Assembly (NCBI GenBank): GCA_019422105.1
Contig: JAHZDZ010000015.1
Location: 29,906 to 93,905 of the forward strand
Source: Bacillota bacterium
GTDB lineage: Bacteria; Bacillota; Clostridia; Lachnospirales; Anaerotignaceae
Reading direction: 5' to 3'
Length of the DNA: 64,000 nt
Each line of letters starts with the position of its first letter. The stretch's first letter is position 1. The position numbers and the translations under genes were made by a program. This document shows, in pieces, positions 36,301-44,124 of the stretch. The notes under the pieces are model-generated. The model did not search any database. It saw nothing but the letters and a program-made list of their open reading frames with translations, and was not told the DNA's origin.

Positions 36301-36593
36301 AGGTTCAGCCCTGTCTGGCCGCCCATGCCGGCGATAACACTGTCCGGCTTTTCCTTTGCAATAACCTTTTCTATCATATCAACCGTCAAAGGCTCCACAT
36401 AGGTATAGGTTGCCATGTCCCTGTCCGTCATAATGGTGGCGGGGTTGGAATTTACCAGAACTACCTCTATGCCCTCCTCCTTGATGGCCTGACAGGCCTG
36501 GGTTCCGGAATAATCGAATTCCGCCGCCTGCCCGATGACAATTGGGCCTGAGCCTATGACAAGCACTTTTTTGATGGTATTATCCTTAGGCAT
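33378..36593 (-). CDS. carB: Carbamoyl-phosphate synthase, large subunit
   Basis: 1,071 residues from the ATG at 36593 (AGGAG 8-9 nt upstream; a GTG at 36602 overlaps that site). Two ATP-grasp halves, each opening with a VLVIGSGPIVIGQAAEFDYSG-type motif (here also VIVIGSGPIRIGQGIEFDYCS), then the MGS-like C-terminal domain with GVPNVLDIV and IINTPNKG, where UMP inhibition acts in other species. Overlaps carA by 8 nt. Confidence 0.97.
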   Translation of the reverse strand: MPKDNTIKKVLVIGSGPIVIGQAAEFDYSGTQACQAIKEEGIEVVLVNSNPATIMTDRDMATYTYVEPLTVDMIEKVIAKEKPDSVIAGMGGQTGLNLSCELYDSGILEKYNVRVIGTSIESIKEGEDRDSFKKLMEKTKQPIVESEIVTNMEDGVSFAEKIGYPVIIRPAYTLGGTGGGIAENEDQLREILAQGLHLSRVGQVLIERSIKGWKEIEFEVMRDGAGNCITVCSMENVDPVGVHTGDSIVVAPAQTLCDREYQMLRKAAIDIIDSIEIQGGCNVQFALDPASFNYAVIEINPRVSRSSALASKATGYPIAKVAAKIALGYRLDEIKNAVTGKTYACFEPAIDYVVCKIPKWPFDKFKNAKRNLGTKMMATGEVMSIGNSFEAALLKGVRSLEIGQYTLERKYSQSRTFEELRKRVVVPDDERLFDLAEMLRRGYLVEKVCEITGMDKFFVHKIKRIVDMEEELKQYSKEDMTEEYLRDLKKVGFSDKGIADLLGCTPPEIYELRKKWNIIPVYKMVDTCAGEFEALTPYYYSTYDQYDEVVVSDRKKVIVIGSGPIRIGQGIEFDYCSVHSVLSLKRLGIETIIVNNNPETVSTDFDTSDKLYFEPLTEEDVLNIVEKEKPDGVILQFGGQTAIKLANFFREMNIPIYGTKPEQIDAAEDREKFDELLESLDIRRPKGKGVWTVEEGIAEANELGYPVLVRPSYVLGGQGMEITYDEPQLVKYLEAAFTKDSKNPVLIDRYLSGREIEVDAICDGTDVLIPGIMEHLERAGVHSGDSISIYPPQHISDDMKAQIMDVTKRISLALKVIGMVNIQFIEYKGELNIIEVNPRSSRTVPYISKVTGVPIIDIATKIMLGDTLKGLGYDTGICPEPEYVCVKVPIFSTEKLPEVEVSLGPEMRSTGEVLGVGHNLVEALYKGFIAANTIVPQKGGTALVTIKPYDQADFILIAKRFAALGYKFLATEGTANLLRDNGIESVSQVKKIGEGVPNVLDIVRSGMIDIIINTPNKGNVASSDGFKIRRAAAESSVNLMTSLDTVNALLDVMESNIDRKDLEVIALGDIK

Positions 36594-37674
36594 TGATACC
36601 ACTCCTTTCTACAATTTCCAGAAATCTGTCGAAGAGGAAGCCGGAGTCCAGCGGGCCCGGGCTTGCCTCAGGATGAAACTGCACACTGTAGATGGGAAGG
36701 GTTTTATGCATAATGCCCTCTATGGTGCCGTCATTGATATTGATAAAGGAAGCCTCCACATCCTCCGGCAGATCGCATACCACATACTCATGGTTCTGGG
36801 AGGTGATATAGACCCTTCCTGTCTTTTCATCCCTGACAGGATGGTTGCCGCCGTGATGGCCGAATTTCATTTTCATGGTGTTTCCGCCCAGGGCAAGATT
36901 AATGAGCTGATTGCCCATACATACGCCTAAAATCGGTTTTTTACCTACAAGCTGTTTTACTGTCTCAACAATTTCAGGCACATCCTTAGGGTCGCCGGGG
37001 CCGTTTGATAAAAATACCGCGTCCGGATTGACGGAAAGTATTTCCTCTGCGGAGGAAAAAGCGGGGAAAACCGTAAGGCGGCAGCCGCGGCTTATAAAAT
37101 CGCGGAGCATGCCCCTTTTCGCACCCATATCCACAAAAGCAATATGTGCGCCGTCACCGGGTATTTCATATCTTTCCTTACAGGTGCATTCCCTGATGAC
37201 ATTTTTATTATTCATTGCATTGAATTTCTGCGCAATCTGGCTGGGCGTCAAGTCATTCACCCTTGTGGTGATAATCCCCTTCATGGTGCCGTGATCCCTC
37301 AGTATTTTTGTCAGAGCCCTGGTATCCACATCCTCAAGGCCCATAATTTTGTTTTGCTTCAAATACCCATCCAAATCAAGCTCACAGCGCCAATTGCTCG
37401 GATAGTCGCATTTTTCCCTAACAATAAAGCCTTTTAACCTTGGTCCCTCGGATTCCATATCGTCCAGATTAATGCCGTAATTGCCAATCAGAGGATAGGT
37501 CATTACAACAAACTGCCCCGCATAGGAAGGGTCGGTCAAAAGCTCCTCATAGCCTGTCATTGCCGTATTAAAAACAACCTCACCCACGGATTCCTTGATA
37601 TATCCAAATGCCTTGCCGGTAAAGGTTATGCCGTTTTCCAGTATCAATTGCGCCCTTACTGTTTTTCCAGTCAT
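36586..37674 (-). CDS. carA: Carbamoyl-phosphate synthase, small (glutaminase) subunit
   Basis: 362 residues from the ATG at 37674 (GGAG 9 nt upstream; an ATG at 37683 is too close). N-terminal CPSase domain (MTGYEELLTDPSYAGQFVVMTYPLIGNYG) and class I glutaminase: FLSNGPGDPKDVP, nucleophile Cys in KPILGVCMGNQLINLALGG, and VQFHPEASPGP with the catalytic His/Glu. It supplies ammonia to CarB. Start overlaps the pyrF stop. Confidence 0.97.
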   Translation of the reverse strand: MTGKTVRAQLILENGITFTGKAFGYIKESVGEVVFNTAMTGYEELLTDPSYAGQFVVMTYPLIGNYGINLDDMESEGPRLKGFIVREKCDYPSNWRCELDLDGYLKQNKIMGLEDVDTRALTKILRDHGTMKGIITTRVNDLTPSQIAQKFNAMNNKNVIRECTCKERYEIPGDGAHIAFVDMGAKRGMLRDFISRGCRLTVFPAFSSAEEILSVNPDAVFLSNGPGDPKDVPEIVETVKQLVGKKPILGVCMGNQLINLALGGNTMKMKFGHHGGNHPVRDEKTGRVYITSQNHEYVVCDLPEDVEASFININDGTIEGIMHKTLPIYSVQFHPEASPGPLDSGFLFDRFLEIVERSGINA

Positions 37675-38600
37675 TATATACATCTCCTCAAATCAGCTTT
37701 CATATCAAGCACAGCCTGTCTTGCGGCATCCGCAAAGCCGTGCTCCGTAAATTTTTCAAGATAGGGCCTCTTTTTGTATGCGGCGATAATTCCTCTTGAG
37801 GAATTGATAATGGCGCCAACGCCATCCTTGTCAAAGCACGCCGCCAAATCCTCGGCCTTTCCGCCCTGGGCGCCGTAGCCAGGCACCAAGAAAAAGGTAT
37901 GGGGCAGAAGCGCCCTCAAATCCGCAGCCTCCTGAGGATGGGTAGCGCCCACAACGGCGCCGACTGAGGAATAGCCGTATTTGCCCCTGAGAGGCTGGCC
38001 CCACTCCTCTATGAGAAGACCGATTTTTTCATAAAGCTTTCTGCCCTCTATCTCCAGATTCTGTATCTGTCCGCTGTTGGGATTTGAAGTTTTCGCCAGT
38101 ATGAAAAGCCCTTTTTCGTATTTTTTGCAGTTGTCCATATAAGGCTCAATGGAATCCACACCCAGGTAAGGATTGAGGGTAATAAAGTCCTCCTCATAGA
38201 CGCTTCTCTTTTCACCGTCAATGTCCACTCTGCCGATATGCCCGTCGGAATAAGCTTCCGCTGTGGAGGCAATGTCGCTTCTTTTGATGTCGCCGATTAC
38301 AATAAGTCCCTTTTCCTTGGCGTAGGCAGCCGTATCAATGAAGCTCTTCATGCCCTCCGCGCCATACATCTCATACATTGCCACCTGTATTTTAACCGCC
38401 GGCACCAAATCGCATACAGCGTCTATAATCTGCTTATTGAAAAAGGTAAGGCTCTCTGCCGCCGCCCTGGTTGTTTTGCCATAGTCAATGAGATAATCAT
38501 TCCGAATATGAGCCGGCACATAGTCAAGCCTTGGATCTAATCCCACAACCGTCGGGTTTTGCATATCCACAATTTTATCTATCAGCTTATCAATAATCAT
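37674..38600 (-). CDS. pyrF: Orotidine 5'-phosphate decarboxylase (type 2 family)
   Basis: 308 residues, the longer subfamily. It makes UMP from OMP. Motifs: NPTVVGLDPRLDYVP, the catalytic cluster GLIVIGDIKRSDIASTAEAY (Asp-x-Lys-x-x-Asp), TLNPYLGVDSIEPY and VPGYGAQGGKAEDLA. GGGGGA 8 nt before the ATG. Confidence 0.96.
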   Translation of the reverse strand: MIIDKLIDKIVDMQNPTVVGLDPRLDYVPAHIRNDYLIDYGKTTRAAAESLTFFNKQIIDAVCDLVPAVKIQVAMYEMYGAEGMKSFIDTAAYAKEKGLIVIGDIKRSDIASTAEAYSDGHIGRVDIDGEKRSVYEEDFITLNPYLGVDSIEPYMDNCKKYEKGLFILAKTSNPNSGQIQNLEIEGRKLYEKIGLLIEEWGQPLRGKYGYSSVGAVVGATHPQEAADLRALLPHTFFLVPGYGAQGGKAEDLAACFDKDGVGAIINSSRGIIAAYKKRPYLEKFTEHGFADAARQAVLDMKADLRRCI

Positions 38601-38620
38601 ACTTCCATCCCCCTTTTTAC

Positions 38621-39910
38621 TTATTCCGCTATTTTTCCCTTTTCCATAACAATATTTCCCCCGTATATGGTATACAGTACTTTTCCCTTCACCCTTCTGC
38701 CATGGAAAGGTGAATTTTTGCTCTTGGAGGCAAATTTCCGAATATCAATCTCGTATTCCGCCCCGGGGTCGATAACAGCAATATCCGCCTGCTTTCCCTC
38801 CTCCAGTGAGCCTTTGTCAATTCCAAGCATTTTTGCGGGATTTACCGTCATTTTCTCAATCAGCCCCATAGGACTCAGATAGCCTTTTTCCACAAGCTCT
38901 GTAATGCCCAGCGGCAGGGCTGTTTCCATACCGACGATACCAAAGGCTGCCTTGTCATATTCGCAGTTTTTCTCGTCAGAGCTGTGGGGCGCGTGGTCAG
39001 TGGCGATAATAGAGATGGTGCCGTCCCTTAAAGCCTCTCGGATGGCCTCCATGTCCTCCCTGCTTCTAAGCGGCGGATTCATTTTTGTATTGCCGTCATA
39101 ATCAACAATATCCTCATCGCAAAGCGTAAAATGGTGAGGGCATGCCTCCGCCGTCACATCCTCTCCTCTATTTTGCGCCTCGCGGATAAGAGAAATACTC
39201 TCCTTTGTGCTCATATGGCAAAGATGAAGCCTTGATTTCGTGCTTGCCGCCAGTATAATATCCCTTGCGACGATAACGGATTCGGAATCGTTTGAGATCC
39301 CCTTAAGGCCCAGATACTGGGCGCGCAGTCCCGCATTCATAACGCCGCCCCCCACAAGGGATTTGTCCTCACAGTGGGAGAGCACCGGTATATGGAACAT
39401 TTTAGCATAGTTCATGGCTGTTTTCAAAAGTCCGGCGCTCAAAACGCTTTTGCCGTCCTCGCTCAATGCGCAGGCGCCCGCCTTTGCCATCTGTCCGATA
39501 TTGGAAAGCTCCTCTCCCTTTTGTCCCTTTGTGATGGCACCGATTGGGAGAACCTCAATTACGCCGTCCCTTTTTGCCTTCATTTTGATATATTCCACAA
39601 GTATCTCATTGTCAATGACAGGTTCGGTGTTCGGCATACAGCAGATAGTGGTAAAGCCTCCCATTGCCGCACTTCTTGTGCCGGTTGCAATGGTTTCCTT
39701 GTACTCGAAGCCGGGATCCCTCAAATGCACATGAACGTCAATAAGCCCGGGAGTCACCCAGCAATCCTTAGCGTCAATTACCCTGTCGGCCGCAGCCTCT
39801 ATATTTTTTGCAATCCTCTCAATCTTTCCCTCGGATACCAAAACATCCATAACCTCATCCAGATTAGTGGCCGGATTCAGTATCCGTCCGTCTTTGATTA
39901 ACAGTCTCAT
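38621..39910 (-). CDS. pyrC: Dihydroorotase
   Basis: 429 residues, class I type. Zinc amidohydrolase: DVHVHLRDPGFEYKETI (metal His pair), SHCEDKSL, LHLCHMSTKES and IIATDHAPHSSDEKN. It cyclises carbamoyl-aspartate. The ATG follows the pyrB stop directly (TAAATG), with GGAGG upstream. A 20-nt gap leads to pyrF. Confidence 0.96.
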   Translation of the reverse strand: MRLLIKDGRILNPATNLDEVMDVLVSEGKIERIAKNIEAAADRVIDAKDCWVTPGLIDVHVHLRDPGFEYKETIATGTRSAAMGGFTTICCMPNTEPVIDNEILVEYIKMKAKRDGVIEVLPIGAITKGQKGEELSNIGQMAKAGACALSEDGKSVLSAGLLKTAMNYAKMFHIPVLSHCEDKSLVGGGVMNAGLRAQYLGLKGISNDSESVIVARDIILAASTKSRLHLCHMSTKESISLIREAQNRGEDVTAEACPHHFTLCDEDIVDYDGNTKMNPPLRSREDMEAIREALRDGTISIIATDHAPHSSDEKNCEYDKAAFGIVGMETALPLGITELVEKGYLSPMGLIEKMTVNPAKMLGIDKGSLEEGKQADIAVIDPGAEYEIDIRKFASKSKNSPFHGRRVKGKVLYTIYGGNIVMEKGKIAE

Positions 39911-40831
39911 TTATTTGTCTCCTCCTTCAATCAGAAGCTTTAACAATGCCATTCTGACGGCAACGCCATTTTTCACCTGTATATTGATAACGGAATGTTT
40001 CCCGTCTATTACGTCTGTACTCAGCTCAATTCCCCGGTTTACAGGGCCGGGATGCATGACAAGAACATCCTCCTTCGCGTATTTTAATATCTCGTCATCT
40101 ACGCTGAAAAGCTGCCTGTACTCATTGAGACCGGGGAAGGACATGGTTTTCAGTCTTTCAAACTGTATTCTAAGCCCCATCACAACATCCGCCCCTGAAA
40201 CCGCTTCCCTGATGTCCGTCGTCGACTTTACGCCAAGAGCGGCCATGCCGCCCAAAAGTGTTGAGGGGCCGGCCAGCGTTACGTCAGCGCCAAGCTTCGT
40301 TAAGCCAAATACATTACTCCTTGCCACCCTGCTATGGGTAATATCTCCTATTATCGCAACCTTTAGTCCCTCAAAGCTTTTTTTGTGTTCTCTTATGGTA
40401 AATAAGTCAAGAAGAGCCTGTGTGGGATGCTCATTGGCGCCGTCACCGGCGTTTATGACATGCGCTTTTACGTTTTTTGCCAGTACATGGGGCGCCCCTG
40501 TCATGGAATGGCGTATAACCATAACGCCAACACCCATCTGGTCAAGGGTTCTTCCCGTATCCACAAGGCTCTCCCCCTTGGATACGCTGCTGGTGCCAAC
40601 GCCTAAATCCTGTACCTCAGCGCCCAGATATTTTCCGGCCAGAGAAAAAGATGTTTTTGTCCGGGTGCTGTTCTCGTAAAAAAGCGTCACCACGCTGTTG
40701 TTTTTTAAAGTGTCGTCCCTGAGGGCTTTATCGTCTATTTTTTTCTTCATCAGCGCTGCGCAGTCAAGGATAGTTAATATCTCATCCTTTTCCATATCCC
40801 TCAGTCCCAGAATATCCTTCTTGTTAAGCAT
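39911..40831 (-). CDS. pyrB: Aspartate carbamoyltransferase, catalytic subunit
   Basis: 306 residues. Carbamoyl-phosphate site FYENSTRTKTSFSLAG, the HPTQALLDLFTI motif, LRIQFER and MHPGPVNRGIEL. First committed step of the pathway. No pyrI (regulatory subunit) follows, so control is probably transcriptional, by the leader at 40888-41046. AAGGAG 7 nt before the ATG. Confidence 0.96.
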   Translation of the reverse strand: MLNKKDILGLRDMEKDEILTILDCAALMKKKIDDKALRDDTLKNNSVVTLFYENSTRTKTSFSLAGKYLGAEVQDLGVGTSSVSKGESLVDTGRTLDQMGVGVMVIRHSMTGAPHVLAKNVKAHVINAGDGANEHPTQALLDLFTIREHKKSFEGLKVAIIGDITHSRVARSNVFGLTKLGADVTLAGPSTLLGGMAALGVKSTTDIREAVSGADVVMGLRIQFERLKTMSFPGLNEYRQLFSVDDEILKYAKEDVLVMHPGPVNRGIELSTDVIDGKHSVINIQVKNGVAVRMALLKLLIEGGDK

Positions 40832-40887
40832 TCAGACATCTCCTTCTTTATTGTTTTTTACGCTCCTAATAGTGTTTCTGATTTTGG

Positions 40888-40933
40888 GCAAAAATAAAGG
40901 CAATAAAAAGAAAAAATTTAACTTTTCATTGCC
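40888..40933 (-). terminator. Attenuator terminator in the pyr leader
   Basis: On the minus strand GGCAATGAAAAG (40933-40922) pairs with CTTTTTATTGCC (40910-40899; one G-T wobble), loop 11 nt, then TTTATTTTTG. The stop codon of the leader ORF (40920-40918) lies in the loop, so a ribosome finishing the ORF would cover the upstream arm. A second hairpin AAACACGAA/TTCGTGTTT lies upstream inside the ORF (40954-40977) and could cause pausing. Confidence 0.8.
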
Positions 40934-41046
40934 GGAATAATAAAATTGTTTTGAAACACGAACAATCCTTCGTGTTTTTTATAAAAGGGAAAAGTAATGC
41001 TTCGAAACACTGTCTTTGACAGCAGAGTATCCATATAAAACAACAT
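40918..41046 (-). CDS. Putative pyr operon leader peptide (PyrL-like)
   Basis: 42 codons (MLFYMDTLLSKTVFRS..., ending IIPAMKS) with GGGAGG 7 nt before the ATG. Seven Phe codons and U-rich codons lie in the second half, ahead of the terminator. Length and plan resemble E. coli PyrL, where coupling of ribosome and RNA polymerase at UTP-dependent pauses sets read-through. The sequence itself is not related. A longer in-frame ORF start exists at 41151 but without ribosome site and overlapping the promoter. Confidence 0.65.
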   Translation of the reverse strand: MLFYMDTLLSKTVFRSITFPFYKKHEGLFVFQNNFIIPAMKS

Positions 41047-41122
41047 CTCTCTTCCTCCCTTTCCTGTTTCTCTTTTCATGAAATATGGCAGTTTTTGCTG
41101 ACTGCCATTTACATTGTCAAAA

Positions 41123-41151
41123 ATTTTATCATTTTCGCGGTTCTTTGTCAA
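41123..41151 (-). promoter_or_regulatory. pyr operon promoter
   Basis: TTGACA (41151-41146), 17-bp spacer, TAAAAT (41128-41123), about 80 nt upstream of the leader ORF. A run of T residues follows at the start point. A GGCAGT/ACTGCC hairpin (41087-41106) lies early in the transcript. Confidence 0.85.
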
Positions 41152-41250
41152 GGTGCACCCTGCAAAAATGCGTCAAAATACTTCATAAATTTTTTTGCAA
41201 AATTAACATTTGTTTGTTAGTATTTTCCCGCCTGCAAAGGGCAATATTTT

Positions 41251-41279
41251 TTGCTTTTTCAGCCGATCAAATTTATAAT
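41251..41279 (+). promoter_or_regulatory. Folate operon promoter
   Basis: TTGCTT (41251-41256), 17-bp spacer, TATAAT (41274-41279), divergent from the pyr promoter, 41 nt before folE. Confidence 0.78.
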
Positions 41280-41320
41280 AGAGTAGTATATTAATTTGCT
41301 GATAGATAAGAGGTAGCGCC

Positions 41321-41896
41321 ATGATTGATAAAAAAAGGATAGAAAACGCCGTGAGGGAAATCCTGATTGGAATCGGTGAGAATCCCGACAGAGAAGGACT
41401 TTTGGAAACACCTCAGAGAGTCGCCAACATGTATGAGGAAATATTTGCCGGCCTGAGCCGTAACCCTCACGATGATGTAAAGGTATTCCATTCGGATTAT
41501 ACAGAGGATATGGTGATAGTCAGGGATATTCAGTTTTATTCCATGTGTGAGCATCACCTGCTTCCCTTTATGGGCCGTGCCCATGTCATCTATATTCCCA
41601 ATGAAAGCGGAGAAATTCTGGGTTTGAGCAAGGTGGCCCGCATAGTGGATACCATAGCCAAAAAGCCCCAGCTTCAGGAAAAGCTGAGCGGCGAGGTTGC
41701 AGATGTTATGGTAGAGGCCCTTCATCCTTTGGGTGTCTGCGTTAAGGTTGAAGCGGAGCATCTGTGTATGACCATGCGCGGTATCAAAAAACCAGGATCA
41801 AAAACCGTTACCTTTTCCACGAGAGGCGTTTTCAGGGACGATCCACAGAAACGGGCGGAGGCCCTGTCCCTTTTAAGGGGGGACGGACGAGACTGA
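41321..41896 (+). CDS. folE: GTP cyclohydrolase I
   Basis: 191 residues. It converts GTP to dihydroneopterin triphosphate. Motifs: GLLETPQRVANMYEEIFAGL, zinc/active site YSMCEHHLLPFMGRAHVIYIP, GLSKVARIVD and a Cys in LCMTMRGIKKPGSKTVT. First gene of the folate operon; AGAGGT upstream is a modest ribosome site. Confidence 0.97.
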   Translation: MIDKKRIENAVREILIGIGENPDREGLLETPQRVANMYEEIFAGLSRNPHDDVKVFHSDYTEDMVIVRDIQFYSMCEHHLLPFMGRAHVIYIPNESGEILGLSKVARIVDTIAKKPQLQEKLSGEVADVMVEALHPLGVCVKVEAEHLCMTMRGIKKPGSKTVTFSTRGVFRDDPQKRAEALSLLRGDGRD

Positions 41897-42375
41897 TGGA
41901 AAGAGTAAACGCAATATTGAAAAATTCAGAGTACAGAGAATATCTGCAAAAAAACAGGCAGTGGGAAAAGGGCCGCAAATTTTGCAAACACAATATGGGC
42001 CATTTTCTGGATGTGGCCCGTATCGCCCATCTTTACAATCTGGATGAAAACCTGGGCTTTGAAAAGGAATTGCTCTACGCCGCCGCCCTTCTTCATGATA
42101 TTGGAAAATGGCAGCAGTATGAATGCGGCATCCCCCATAATGAATCAAGCGCCATACTTTCCGGGCCTATATTAAAGGAGTGCGGATTTTCCGACCGGGA
42201 AACAGAATTGATTCTAAAGGCAATCGCCGACCACCGGAGGGATACGGCGGATAAACGAAGCTTCTCCCACCTTCTTTACAGAGCGGATAAAAAATCAAGA
42301 CGCTGCTTTGACTGCAAAATGAATGATAAATGCAAATGGGCGGATGAAACGAAAAACATTACAATAGAGATTTGA
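41896..42375 (+). CDS. HD-domain phosphohydrolase in the folate operon
   Basis: 159 residues; the ATG overlaps the folE stop (TGATG). The HD superfamily metal motif is H...HD...D: KHNMGHFLDVARIAHLY, then AALLHDIGKWQQYE and IADHRRDTADK. A C-terminal CFDCKMNDKCKW may bind metal. Position between folE and folP suggests a folate role; removal of phosphate from dihydroneopterin triphosphate is the one step with no recognised gene here. That assignment is inference. Confidence 0.85.
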   Translation: MERVNAILKNSEYREYLQKNRQWEKGRKFCKHNMGHFLDVARIAHLYNLDENLGFEKELLYAAALLHDIGKWQQYECGIPHNESSAILSGPILKECGFSDRETELILKAIADHRRDTADKRSFSHLLYRADKKSRRCFDCKMNDKCKWADETKNITIEI

Positions 42376-42387
42376 CGGTGATAGCAC

Positions 42388-43227
42388 ATGAAAATTGGAA
42401 ATAAAGACTTTGAAATAGGAAAACGTACCTACATAATGGGTATTTTAAATGTTACGCCGGATTCCTTCTCCGACGGCGGAAATTATACCACCATCGAAAA
42501 AGCAGTCCTGCACGCTGAAGAAATGATAGAAGAAGGAGCCGATATCATTGACGTCGGCGGCGAATCCACTCGTCCTGGCCATGAAAGGATTACGGACTTG
42601 GAGGAAATCAGCCGTGTTGTTCCTGTAATCCTTGCCCTGAAGGAAAGATTTCCCGATGTTCCTGTCTCCATTGATACTTACAAAAGCGCCGTATGCAAAG
42701 AGGCTCTTGAGGCAGGTGCTGATCTTATCAATGACATCTGGGGGTTTAAATATGACAAAAAAATGGCGGAATTAAGCGCCGAATATAAATTGCCGGTCTG
42801 TCTGATGCACAACAGGAACAATACAGATTACAGAGATATTCTGAGGGAATTTACAGAGGACTTGAGCAAAAGCATTTCCATAGCAAAAAGCTGCGGCGTT
42901 CAGGATAAACAAATTATACTTGACCCGGGAATCGGCTTTGGAAAAACCTATGAGCAAAACCTTTTTATTATGAATCACCTGGACGAAATGAAAAAACGGC
43001 TGCCCTACCCTGTGCTTCTCGGCACTTCCCGAAAATCCATGATTGGCAAAGCCCTGGGGGATATCCCTGCAAAGGAAAGGCTTGCTGGCACCATAACGAC
43101 AACGGCAGTCGGTATTATGAAGGGCTGTGATTTTGTTCGTGTTCACGACGTCGGAGAAAACAAAAAAGCCTGCCTTATGGCGGACGCTATTGTCAGAAAA
43201 CAGGGAGGCGATATGCGGCATGGATAA
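42388..43227 (+). CDS. folP: Dihydropteroate synthase
   Basis: 279 residues. Condenses hydroxymethyl-dihydropterin pyrophosphate with p-aminobenzoate; sulfonamide target. Motifs: MGILNVTPDSFSDGGNY, IDVGGESTRPGHERI, PVSIDTYKSAV, ILDPGIGFGKTYEQN and the C-terminal RVHDVGENKKA. 12 nt after the HD gene. Confidence 0.97.
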   Translation: MKIGNKDFEIGKRTYIMGILNVTPDSFSDGGNYTTIEKAVLHAEEMIEEGADIIDVGGESTRPGHERITDLEEISRVVPVILALKERFPDVPVSIDTYKSAVCKEALEAGADLINDIWGFKYDKKMAELSAEYKLPVCLMHNRNNTDYRDILREFTEDLSKSISIAKSCGVQDKQIILDPGIGFGKTYEQNLFIMNHLDEMKKRLPYPVLLGTSRKSMIGKALGDIPAKERLAGTITTTAVGIMKGCDFVRVHDVGENKKACLMADAIVRKQGGDMRHG

Positions 43228-44044
43228 AATACACATAAAGGATTTGGAGATTTATGCTTACCACGGCGTGAATCCGGAGGAGAACAGGCTGGGGCAAAAA
43301 TTTCTGTTTACGCTGGAATTAAGTACAGATTTTTCCGAGGCGGCACAAAAAGACGATATTGAAAAATCCGTCAACTATGCAGAGGTATGCAAATTTGTGG
43401 AATCCCTTATAACAGAAAATCAGTTTAAGCTTATAGAGACCTGCGCCGATACCGTCGCAAGGGGCCTTCTGCGGCGCTTCCCCTCCCTCGAAAAAGCAAG
43501 AGTGCTTCTGAAAAAGCCCTGGGCGCCTATCGGAAGCCATCTTGACTACGCAGGGGTTGAAGACGAAAGAGGCTGGCACACCGCTTATATCGGACTGGGC
43601 TCCAATCTTGGGGACAAAAAGAACAACCTTGATACGGCAATCCGCCTTTTGGACAACGAGGATATCCGTGTCCTGTCGGCTTCCTCCTACTATGAGACAA
43701 AGCCTGTGGGTTATCTGGAGCAGGACATGTTTTTAAACTGTGCAGTAAAGATAAAAACCCTTCTCCGTCCAAAGGAACTTTTAAAAAGAACACAGAAAAT
43801 TGAGGGAGAGCTGAAAAGAAAAAGAGACATTCACTGGGGTCCCAGAACCATCGATTTGGACATTTTATTTTACGGCGAGAATGTATCCGCCGACAAGGAT
43901 TTGGTACTGCCCCATCCGGAAATTCAAAACAGATTGTTTGTCCTCTGCCCTTTGGCGGAAATAGAGCCCTATCTGGTTCACCCCCTTCTGCAAAAAAGAA
44001 TTGTGGATTTGAAAAACGAATTGGAAAAAACGCAGGAACTCTAA
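43220..44044 (+). CDS. folBK: Fused dihydroneopterin aldolase / HPPK
   Basis: 274 residues from the ATG at 43220, overlapping folP by 8 nt, GGGAGG upstream. FolB domain (about 1-116: IHIKDLEIYAYHGVNPEENRLGQKF, SVNYAEVC) then HPPK (about 118-274: AYIGLGSNLGDKKNNL, YYETKPVGYLEQDMFLNCAV, HWGPRTIDLDILFYG). It makes the two steps from dihydroneopterin to its pyrophosphate. Fusion is common in Firmicutes. Confidence 0.95.
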   Translation: MDKIHIKDLEIYAYHGVNPEENRLGQKFLFTLELSTDFSEAAQKDDIEKSVNYAEVCKFVESLITENQFKLIETCADTVARGLLRRFPSLEKARVLLKKPWAPIGSHLDYAGVEDERGWHTAYIGLGSNLGDKKNNLDTAIRLLDNEDIRVLSASSYYETKPVGYLEQDMFLNCAVKIKTLLRPKELLKRTQKIEGELKRKRDIHWGPRTIDLDILFYGENVSADKDLVLPHPEIQNRLFVLCPLAEIEPYLVHPLLQKRIVDLKNELEKTQEL

Positions 44045-44124
44045 GAAAGCCTTGAGGGCTCTCATAGCCCCCGGGCACATCGGCCGCAATCATCATAATT
44101 TGTATGTATAAGGAGTAAATGAAA

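Noticed and set aside
40832..41151. PyrR-binding attenuator
   Set aside because: The conserved anti-antiterminator stem-loop sequence is not present and no pyrR gene is in the operon; the leader ORF/terminator model fits better.
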